Below are positions 19,020 to 26,953 of a DNA stretch of 64,000 nt, one piece after another. Each line of letters opens with the position of its first letter. The stretch's first letter is position 1. Under the pieces are notes generated by a model. It was not told where the DNA came from and did not search any database. It worked only from the letters and a program-made list of their open reading frames with translations. This stretch comes from Endozoicomonas sp. 4G (lineage in GTDB: Bacteria > Pseudomonadota > Gammaproteobacteria > Pseudomonadales > Endozoicomonadaceae). Where the stretch lies: NCBI RefSeq assembly GCF_023822025.1, contig NZ_CP082909.1, forward strand, positions 3,276,001 through 3,340,000, read 5' to 3'. The position numbers were made by a program, and so were the translations under genes.

Positions 19020-21206
19020 TTATTTCTTCATAATCTTCCAGCTTCGATGAATACCTTTTCGCCGTTGAAAATCACGGTCAATGGTTTGATGCGTAATTTC
19101 TTCCACAAGAAATTCTGACTCAACGCAATCATCCAACCTGAACTTTCGGAAATTATTAGAAAAATAGAGAGTACCACCTTCAGACAGTCTTTTGACTGCC
19201 AGTGCAATTAACCGGTAATGGTCTTTTTGAACATCAAAAACCCCTTTTAGCTTCTTGGAGTTGGAAAAAGTAGGGGGATCCATAAAAATCAGCTCATACT
19301 CGCTGGTGTCTTTTTCCAGCCATTTCAGGCAATCCTCCCGCTCCAACCGGTGTCGGCGCTCACTCAGGCCGTTCAGGGCCAGATTCTTTTTACCCCAATC
19401 CAGGTAAGTGTTAGACAGATCGACACTGGTAGACGACACAGCCCCACCCATGGCGGCATGAACCGTCGCGGTAGCGGTATAACAGAACAGATTAAGGAAG
19501 CGCTTGCCTACCGCTTCCTGCTGGAGTCTCATTCGCATCAGGCGATGATCCAGAAACAGGCCGGTATCGAGATAATCATGCAGATTCACCAGTAAACGAC
19601 ATCCGCCCTCTTTGATTTCCATCATCTGTTTCTGTTCGTCCTGCCGGACATACTGACTCGAACCTGATTGCCGCTGGCGTCGTTTCAGGACAATATTTTC
19701 ATCCGGTATATTGAGCACCTCAGGCGTCACTGCCAGCGCCTCTATTAACCGCTCCTGAGCTTTTTCTTCACTAATGGATTTAGGGGCTGCGTATTCCTGA
19801 ACATGCACCCAGTCACGATAAACATCGACGGCTACAGCGTATTCCGGCATGTCGGCATCGTAGAGGCGATAGCAGTCAATGTGGTTTTTTCTGGCCCACT
19901 TGCTCATCTGCCTGAGATTTTTTTTCAGGCGATTGGCAAACATGGTGGCCCCTTCGGAGATATAGGTAACCGTTCTGGTCTCTGATGAATGGCTTTCCTG
20001 CTTTTCTGAAACAGCCTCCCTCGCTTCGCGGCTGCGAATATCATAAAGAAAGAGCTTACAGGGCAGCGCACCGTTAAAGAGTGAATAACTCTTTTTTGGT
20101 CCCATTCCGAGATTTTTCACCAAACTGGCTGTACCAGTAAAAATGCCTGCTTCCCAGCCCGGACAATTCTGCTTCAGTTTTTCACCCAGATGTTTGTAGA
20201 GATAGACCAGGCTGGCTTCATCCCCCATACGTTCACCGTAGGGTGGATTACAAACCACCAACCCGGTGTCTACGTCAGAATCCATGGCCAGATCCTTGAG
20301 TTCCTGCTGTCGTATCTTAACCCTTCTGGCCAGCCCGACCCTTTCAAGGTTGGATTGGGCACGACGGGCAACAGAACCCAGGCCTTCAAAGCCAATAATG
20401 TCCGAGTTCATGGCAGCCAGCCCCTGTTGACGACGCTCTCTGGCTTCCTCCAGCACGCTCATCCATACCTTTGGCACATGCCCTATCCAGCGATCAAAGC
20501 CAAAGCGGGCCCGAAGCAGGCCGGGGGCAATGTCCGCCGCCATCATGGCCCCTTCGATCAACAGCGTGCCAGCACCGCACATGGGGTCCATTAAGGGTTT
20601 ACCCCGAGCCGCCATTTCAGGCCAGCCCGCTCTTATCAGAATGGCGGCCGCCAGATTTTCCTTCAGAGGCGCTTCACCGGATTCCTGACGATAACCCCGC
20701 TGATGCAAACTCTGACCTGACAGGTCAATGGATACAAAAGCAGTTTTTCCCCTGGCATGAACATTGATTCGTATATCGGGGTTAGAGGCGCTCACGGACG
20801 GTCGCCAGCCATGCTCATCTCTTAACTGATCAACGATGGCGTCTTTAACGACCTGGGCACCGAATCGGGTGTGATTAATATCGGGCGTGGAACCGGTGAA
20901 ATCGACCCGGAAGCTGCCCTGACGGTCGAGATGATCATCCCATTCAAAGGTTCTGACACCCTGATAAAGATCGTCTTTGTTCTCGGATCGAATCTCACCC
21001 AGCCGTAGCAGAATCCGGCTTGCCAGCCTCGACCAGAGACAACTGCGATAAGCCACTTCAAGACGACCCTTGAAGCTCACTCCAGCGACAGTTTCCTGAA
21101 CCGATTCTGCACCCAAATCCTTTAACTCCCGGGCCAGCAATATTTCCAGCCCCTTGGGGCAGCTGGCAAAGAGTTCCAGAGAACGCTCAGCAAGAGGCGT
21201 ATTCAT
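19020..21206 (-). CDS. rlmKL: Bifunctional 23S rRNA methyltransferase RlmKL
   Basis: A 728-residue fusion that makes m2G2445 (RlmL half) and m7G2069 (RlmK half) in 23S rRNA. Order: N-terminal ferredoxin-like plus THUMP domain (about 1-160), RlmL methyltransferase with the catalytic NPPYGERMG motif near residue 320, then the RlmK methyltransferase with FMDPPTFSNS near residue 645. The frame is intact and the length usual (E. coli 702). The 3' end is the source or homologue of the rlmKL fragments found downstream. Its 5' neighbour is the divergent rmf gene. Confidence 0.95.
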   Translation of the reverse strand: MNTPLAERSLELFASCPKGLEILLARELKDLGAESVQETVAGVSFKGRLEVAYRSCLWSRLASRILLRLGEIRSENKDDLYQGVRTFEWDDHLDRQGSFRVDFTGSTPDINHTRFGAQVVKDAIVDQLRDEHGWRPSVSASNPDIRINVHARGKTAFVSIDLSGQSLHQRGYRQESGEAPLKENLAAAILIRAGWPEMAARGKPLMDPMCGAGTLLIEGAMMAADIAPGLLRARFGFDRWIGHVPKVWMSVLEEARERRQQGLAAMNSDIIGFEGLGSVARRAQSNLERVGLARRVKIRQQELKDLAMDSDVDTGLVVCNPPYGERMGDEASLVYLYKHLGEKLKQNCPGWEAGIFTGTASLVKNLGMGPKKSYSLFNGALPCKLFLYDIRSREAREAVSEKQESHSSETRTVTYISEGATMFANRLKKNLRQMSKWARKNHIDCYRLYDADMPEYAVAVDVYRDWVHVQEYAAPKSISEEKAQERLIEALAVTPEVLNIPDENIVLKRRQRQSGSSQYVRQDEQKQMMEIKEGGCRLLVNLHDYLDTGLFLDHRLMRMRLQQEAVGKRFLNLFCYTATATVHAAMGGAVSSTSVDLSNTYLDWGKKNLALNGLSERRHRLEREDCLKWLEKDTSEYELIFMDPPTFSNSKKLKGVFDVQKDHYRLIALAVKRLSEGGTLYFSNNFRKFRLDDCVESEFLVEEITHQTIDRDFQRRKGIHRSWKIMKK

Positions 21207-21477
21207 AACCTATATTCCAATATCATTTAAAAACCCAATAATTAATTAAGATTGATTTCTCGACAGCCTGATCAAACTTGGTTAGAACTTAAAACGTAGA
21301 CTCTCCCTGTATGTTGGCTCTCTGGTTTTTTCCCTGCCCTCTGTTTAGCGATAACTTTAGCGATAACAGGGGCACCCGGAGCGGTAACAACGAACCGGAT
21401 CAGGGAATCTTCCAAGTGCTGTAACAGGGTGCCAGGGAGGCGTTGGTAAACGAATCAGCAAGAGGCAGTACCACATG

Positions 21478-21690
21478 ATGAAAAGACAAAAAAGGGATAT
21501 GACAGACAGAGCCTTTACCAAAGGATATCAGACAGGTGCGTCTGGACGTTCGAAGGATATCTGCCCACATACGGAACCCCAACTTCGTCAGGCCTGGCTA
21601 TCGGGCTGGCGGGAAGGTCGCGTAGACAACTGGGACGGCCTGATTGGCATTTCTGGCCTGCAACGGGCCAATAATGCTTCCTTTCTCTGA
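21478..21690 (+). CDS. rmf: Ribosome modulation factor RMF
   Basis: A 70-residue protein starting MKRQKRD with the RMF core: GYQTGASGRSKDICPH, then QAWLSGWREGRVD. RMF dimerises 70S ribosomes to 100S particles in stationary phase. ATG ATG at 21475/21478 leaves the first codon uncertain by one. It is longer than E. coli RMF (55 residues), with a ~16-residue C-terminal extension ending NNASFL. The rmf-pyrD convergent pairing is common in Gammaproteobacteria. Confidence 0.93.
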   Translation: MKRQKRDMTDRAFTKGYQTGASGRSKDICPHTEPQLRQAWLSGWREGRVDNWDGLIGISGLQRANNASFL

Positions 21691-21713
21691 GTCGTCCTAT
21701 TGTTAAAGCCTAT

Positions 21714-21735
21714 AAGCCCCGGATTTCCGGGGCTT
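21714..21735. terminator. Bidirectional terminator between rmf and pyrD
   Basis: A perfect stem AAGCCCCGGA / TCCGGGGCTT with a 2-base loop, then CTTTC. It lies between two convergent genes. Confidence 0.8.
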
Positions 21736-21753
21736 CTTTCATTGAGAACTTTC

Positions 21754-22779
21754 TTAACCGTGATCGCAAGAGTAAACGGCCTCTGCCGCTTCACGAATCA
21801 AGGAAGGCCCCTTGTAAATAAAGCCTGAATACAACTGAACCAGGCTGGCCCCGGCCCTGATCTTGTCTGCTGCGGTTCTGGCATCCATTACTCCACCCAC
21901 ACCAATAATGGGCAGCTTTCCGGAAAGTTCGGAAGACAACAGCTTGATGACTTCAGTCGAGCGGTCACTTAACGGCGCACCACTGAGTCCGCCCTGCTCA
22001 TCGGCATTAGGCAAACCCTCAACAGCATCCCTTGACAGCGTGGTGTTGGTCGCAATCACTCCATCCATCTCGCAGGCAGCCAGTTCACGGGCGATATCAG
22101 CAATTTCAACTTCATCTATATCCGGTGCAATCTTGATGGCCACCGGTACCCTGCGACCGAACTTTTCGGTCAATAAAGCCTGTTCTTTCTTCAAGGCGTC
22201 CAGCAGACTCTTCAGGGCATCACCAAACTGCAATTTACGCAGCCCCGGAGTATTAGGGGATGAGAGATTGACTGTGATGTAGCTGGCATGAGGGTACACT
22301 TTTCGCAGGCACGTCAGGTAATCACTTTCAGCGTCTTCCACAGGCGTATCAAAGTTTTTGCCAATGTTAATGCCAATAATGCCCTGATAATTGCACTTGC
22401 GGACATTCTCAACCAGATGATCAACCCCTTTGTTGTTGAACCCCATACGGTTAATCAACGCCTGACGCTCTGGAATACGGAAGGAGCGGGGTTTCGGATT
22501 GCCCGGTTGAGGACGGGGAGTCACGGTACCCAGTTCAATATGACCAAAACCCAGGCTGCCAAGGCCATCGATAAAGTCTGCATTTTTATCAAGACCCGCG
22601 GCCAGACCCACGGGGTTTTCAAAAGTCAGCCCCATAACTTCCCTGGGACGGGAAGGCACAGATGGCACAAAAGCATGGGTTAGGCCAAGCCGCTGACCCG
22701 CCCCTATCATCTCTAATGCTACGTCGTGTGCATTTTCAGCAGAGAGACAAAATAACAACTTTCGGCCCAGTTGATACAT
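21754..22779 (-). CDS. pyrD: Quinone-dependent dihydroorotate dehydrogenase (class 2)
   Basis: A 341-residue FMN flavoprotein of the inner-membrane face that oxidises dihydroorotate to orotate in pyrimidine synthesis. The N-terminal membrane-associating helices (residues 1-40) mark class 2. The FMN/substrate region GLAAGLDKN is near 58-66, and the catalytic serine is Ser174 in [11 protein letters not shown]. The C-terminal phosphate-binding loop [10 protein letters not shown] and [13 protein letters not shown] are intact. Confidence 0.96.
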   Translation of the reverse strand: MYQLGRKLLFCLSAENAHDVALEMIGAGQRLGLTHAFVPSVPSRPREVMGLTFENPVGLAAGLDKNADFIDGLGSLGFGHIELGTVTPRPQPGNPKPRSFRIPERQALINRMGFNNKGVDHLVENVRKCNYQGIIGINIGKNFDTPVEDAESDYLTCLRKVYPHASYITVNLSSPNTPGLRKLQFGDALKSLLDALKKEQALLTEKFGRRVPVAIKIAPDIDEVEIADIARELAACEMDGVIATNTTLSRDAVEGLPNADEQGGLSGAPLSDRSTEVIKLLSSELSGKLPIIGVGGVMDARTAADKIRAGASLVQLYSGFIYKGPSLIREAAEAVYSCDHG

Positions 22780-22986
22780 GAAAAGTCCCGGATAATTTAG
22801 ATAAACCCGCGAAATTATACGCAGCTTCGTCTTGAAAACCAGTGCTGCACCGGGTTTTTTATAACTTTCGACGTTATCTTCTTAACCAGACGGTCAGTGA
22901 TTCTGACCAAAAAGAGAATCTCCGACCATTCAGGGTGTCTTAAACAACAGAGGATCCTAATACCCGATATTGGCAGGAGGTCAGGA

Positions 22987-25900
22987 ATGTCAGAAGCACT
23001 GATGGGAAGCCTTCCCACAAGCAGCCACTTTACAGGCAATCCACACGCCGGCCTGAATCCCGTGCAAAGCCCTCTGGAAGATGCGTCCACACACTTGCCC
23101 TGTGAAAAGACCAGAAGCCACTCTGTACCTTTATCAAAACCTCTCTCGGACCATCAGGTCACCCCGTCTTCAGCCTCGGTACTTGTTGGTAAAACCCCCA
23201 TCTCTGTCCCTGCTCCCGATGACGAGGATGATATTTTTGAGGATGCCCAGGATAACCCGGACTGGATACAGGATTACGATGCCAGACTGGCGGCAAAGGA
23301 TCACTGGTGCTTTTCAGCCTGCGACAGGGACACCCTGATTCATGAGTATTCCGATTTGCTGGACAGGTTCAGGCAGGAAGGCATGGACGCAGACATTATC
23401 TCCATGATGCACCCTTTTGGCATTCTCGAACGGATTCTGGATGAGTGCCCGCAAAGCGGTTTTGCCCTGTTACAACAAAGATTGCTGGCACTGGCCAGCG
23501 ACGTAGAAAAAAACTGGTGGGGCATCACCTCCAGCAAACCGGAAGCCAGAAAACAGCTGGAGGCTTTATTCAGCCTGTTGGCCGCTCATGATTACAAGGC
23601 CCTGCTTGATGAGTTGCTTAAATTTGAAACCCGGCATGGCAAAACACCTTTCTACCAAGTGCTGCAAGAGTGCTTCGTACAGAACACAATGACCGATCCC
23701 TTCAAACCCAAAAATGCCGGAGCCAACCCGTCTGTCGGGACGTTGAAAAAAATGAACGCCCAAAAAGCTCTGGAAGGGCTCTATTTTCCAGCACCCGATG
23801 ACTGGAATAACCGCTCAGAGTTAACCGGAACAATGATTCGGAAAACACCGCAAATCGTCCACAAACTACTGCTGGATCGCTGCTGCTCGGATATCCATGA
23901 AGCTCGAAAAAAGATGCACAGTGGGCAATCGCAAAGTCGTCAGCACCTGCAAATGTTATCGGACCGTCTCAAGTGTCTTGCCCAGATGCCCGGCACGCCA
24001 GAAAACCTGACGGACTTCATTGAACATCCTGAATATCAAGAGGTCCGGGACTTTCTGGAAATGGAATGCCAGAAGCTCTACTTCAATCTGCGCTATCAAC
24101 ATTTAATGTCAACAGAGTTATCGAAGCTCTCTATCAACGAGCTTAATCAGGCAGAGCAGCAGGTTGGCGATATGCTGCTTATAGAAGGGCATCAACAAAT
24201 GTCGGCAGATGTCTCAGCTGACATGCTGCAACCGTTAAAACACTTCCATCATGCCATTCAACTGGTTCGTTTTATGAAACTGGAACTGGAAGCGCCTCTT
24301 TCAGAAAGAACTTTTATGCTCAAGCCTCCCGCCACCCGGCATCTCATGGAAAAGCTGAGTAACTGCAAGCAACAGTCAGATACAGAAATGAAGCTGTATC
24401 ACGCTATCAAACAATACAGTGATCACTTGCAGGCTTATCATAAAAACCCAAGTTACTCATCCATAGTCGCTTACCAGCAAAAACATCACGACCTGCGACT
24501 GGCTCAGGAAGAACAGCTGATGGCAGAGACCAGAGCTTTGATAGAACACCCTGAAATACCGCCCGTCATGAGTGCCGGTGATTATCAGGAAAACCTGCAA
24601 CTGCTGAAAGCCATGGATCGGGCATTACAGGAAACAGCCCCGGTCAGACCCGTCCATTCAGGCACAGAGGCTATCATGGCAGTGGGACATCAAATCGTCT
24701 GGCCCCACAGAAAATCACTTGATAGCAAACTGGTCGAACTTCAGCACCTTAAAGACCTGAAAGCCGTAGGTTACTCATTCAGGGAAGAGCTTCTGAAAAC
24801 CTGCGTGGCCATTCCCGGCTCCAGCATTGATCTCCTTGACCGGGTGTCCAACATTGTCCAGCCAACCGCGACCACCGTTCAGAACTGGTACAGCGGTAAA
24901 GGCAGTGCCTGGAGTGTACTGACCGGGGTAAATGGCAGTTACGCAGAGTTGGAAAAACAGGCCTGTGAGACACTTTCGGGGGTACTGGCAATGGCCCAAA
25001 GCCACCCACATCTGTTCCGACGCCTGGTCGGCGACTCTGCCCAGACTATTGAGCAGTTAAAAATCCTGGTGGGAGCCGAATCAGGGCTGGTTTCACAACT
25101 TCAGGCAAGGCTGTCGGCTGAATCAGCCGCCTCATACTTCGCTGGTGATGCAGGTGATAAAGCCGTTAATGACACATTCGACCACACCAACAGCTATGCA
25201 AAACACCCTGAACAGGCGGCGTTGTTAAAACAGTTCCAGTTTCTGCTACAGGTTTCTGACCTGGCTCTGAAAGGCTCTGTCGCCCTGAACTTCTTTGCCG
25301 ATCTGTCCAATCATACGGCAGGTTCCAGACTGGGTAATGTCATCGGACTGACTACCGGCGCACTGATTGCCGGACCCGCAGGTGCCGTATTGGGCTGGAC
25401 GACTGGCGGATGGGCTGGCGCGGTGGCTACGGCAACCGTTCATGCCACCGGAGCCATTGCCATCCGTGAAGGCGTCAATCAACTGGATGGTCGTCAGGTT
25501 CGAACCCTGAATCAGTTAATCAACTATGGACCGACCTTTGCCAACGCAACCAGCCCCATGGATGAGCTGGCGCTGATTGCCAGGGGCGTTGCTAAACAGG
25601 AAGGTCTGGCCAGAAGCGTCTTTAACGCCTGCTACAACCCCTTTCATTTGCGCTACAACCGATTGGCAGAAGCGATTCATGCCTACCACAACAGGGAGGC
25701 GGGAGCCTTTAGCCGGCTGGCCACTGAAGGTGCCAAATGCCTGATGGTTCTGGGAGGTTCAGTCGCCACCGGAGCCCTGGTAGCCGGTGGCACTCTCTAC
25801 GGGGGCTTACTGACTGTGGCATTATGGCCCATAGCCACCGCCAGCTTCGAATTGATGGTCACAACACTGGCTGCCGGCAATGTTCTCAGTCGACTCTTTA

Positions 25901-26943
25901 ACTCTTGGGATCATGTCGAGACCCTGATGTGTTCGGCCAATGACGGTTATCACTATTATCAGATGCTGCTGCCGGAAGGCTCCGATGAAAGAGCCCGGAT
26001 TGAAGCCCATTGCATGGAATCATCAAGACAGATGATGGCTAAAATGACCGCCCAGAGCCCTTTCAGGCAATACCTGCGGGAAACCATCACCGCCGAAGTG
26101 GCCAATACCCACTGGGACGCATGGCGTGACGCTGAAGAGAACAAACATCTGGTTGATACCGTTAACACCGGCGTGGAAAAAGAAGTCAGTGAATTGGCTG
26201 AAGCCAGAAAAGAGCTGGCAGAAAACATTCTGAAACACCAGAAAGCCCTGATGATCTTCCAGAGCTATAAAGACCAGGCCGGTACTCTGGCCAAAGACAC
26301 CAAAGCCTTTAACACATTCAAGAGCAAACTCAGGGAAGTGGGGCTTAACCCGCCAGAAATCAGCCGTGGCATTGGCTATTACATTCAGGATCAGTTACTG
26401 GAGATTCCTCTGGCCATCCATCGTCATTGTGGTACTCCCAACCCTGGCATCACCCGGCTGGCTATTGAGAAAACTCTGGAGGATACTTTGAGACAGACGA
26501 TCAGGGGCCACTATTTGCTGAAAATGGCCACTCTGGGGCGACCCATCAAAAGCGTTTTAGACGAGGATGGTCGTGTTTCACTCCAACCTCTCAGTCGTGA
26601 TGACCTGCAGATCATCAAAAACCGTGTGATGAGTCAGTTGCACAACTATCTGGAGAAGGAAATTTCATCAGCGGCGCTTGAGCGGCTGCAACTGGCAGTT
26701 AATACAGCAGCAAAAAGTGTTGAGGAGGACTTTGGCAAGGGTCAAAAGGTGAACCTTAAGCAAATGAGCACAGCCATGGCCAACCGGCTGGAAGATCAGG
26801 GTCGAGCCATGGAAGACGTTGAAAGACTCAGGGTTGCCCGTTTCCGACAGCAACTGAAAGAGAACCCTGATTTTCAGAATATGACCGAAGAAGAGCAGGC
26901 TTTGATTATTGATCAAGCCGTTATTGCTCTGCCTGGGGAATAG
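22987..26943 (+). CDS. Giant hypothetical protein with glycine-rich hydrophobic hairpins
   Basis: ATG 22987 follows GGCAGGAGGTCAGGA and gives 1318 residues; the open frame extends 30 codons upstream without a better start. No signal peptide. Visible layout: a Ser/Thr-rich N-terminus, an acidic patch near residues 75-90 (DDEDDIFED), a long alpha-helical charged region to about 770, and two Gly/Ala-rich hydrophobic segments at about 780-825 and 915-968, each able to form a membrane hairpin. A helical C-terminus rich in Lys, Glu and Gln follows. No family is recognised. The layout resembles large secreted effectors or pore-forming toxins, but secretion cannot be shown. It converges on the FAD protein with only 10 bases between stops. 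Confidence 0.8.
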   Translation: MSEALMGSLPTSSHFTGNPHAGLNPVQSPLEDASTHLPCEKTRSHSVPLSKPLSDHQVTPSSASVLVGKTPISVPAPDDEDDIFEDAQDNPDWIQDYDARLAAKDHWCFSACDRDTLIHEYSDLLDRFRQEGMDADIISMMHPFGILERILDECPQSGFALLQQRLLALASDVEKNWWGITSSKPEARKQLEALFSLLAAHDYKALLDELLKFETRHGKTPFYQVLQECFVQNTMTDPFKPKNAGANPSVGTLKKMNAQKALEGLYFPAPDDWNNRSELTGTMIRKTPQIVHKLLLDRCCSDIHEARKKMHSGQSQSRQHLQMLSDRLKCLAQMPGTPENLTDFIEHPEYQEVRDFLEMECQKLYFNLRYQHLMSTELSKLSINELNQAEQQVGDMLLIEGHQQMSADVSADMLQPLKHFHHAIQLVRFMKLELEAPLSERTFMLKPPATRHLMEKLSNCKQQSDTEMKLYHAIKQYSDHLQAYHKNPSYSSIVAYQQKHHDLRLAQEEQLMAETRALIEHPEIPPVMSAGDYQENLQLLKAMDRALQETAPVRPVHSGTEAIMAVGHQIVWPHRKSLDSKLVELQHLKDLKAVGYSFREELLKTCVAIPGSSIDLLDRVSNIVQPTATTVQNWYSGKGSAWSVLTGVNGSYAELEKQACETLSGVLAMAQSHPHLFRRLVGDSAQTIEQLKILVGAESGLVSQLQARLSAESAASYFAGDAGDKAVNDTFDHTNSYAKHPEQAALLKQFQFLLQVSDLALKGSVALNFFADLSNHTAGSRLGNVIGLTTGALIAGPAGAVLGWTTGGWAGAVATATVHATGAIAIREGVNQLDGRQVRTLNQLINYGPTFANATSPMDELALIARGVAKQEGLARSVFNACYNPFHLRYNRLAEAIHAYHNREAGAFSRLATEGAKCLMVLGGSVATGALVAGGTLYGGLLTVALWPIATASFELMVTTLAAGNVLSRLFNSWDHVETLMCSANDGYHYYQMLLPEGSDERARIEAHCMESSRQMMAKMTAQSPFRQYLRETITAEVANTHWDAWRDAEENKHLVDTVNTGVEKEVSELAEARKELAENILKHQKALMIFQSYKDQAGTLAKDTKAFNTFKSKLREVGLNPPEISRGIGYYIQDQLLEIPLAIHRHCGTPNPGITRLAIEKTLEDTLRQTIRGHYLLKMATLGRPIKSVLDEDGRVSLQPLSRDDLQIIKNRVMSQLHNYLEKEISSAALERLQLAVNTAAKSVEEDFGKGQKVNLKQMSTAMANRLEDQGRAMEDVERLRVARFRQQLKENPDFQNMTEEEQALIIDQAVIALPGE

Positions 26944-26953
26944 AATCGTGCCT

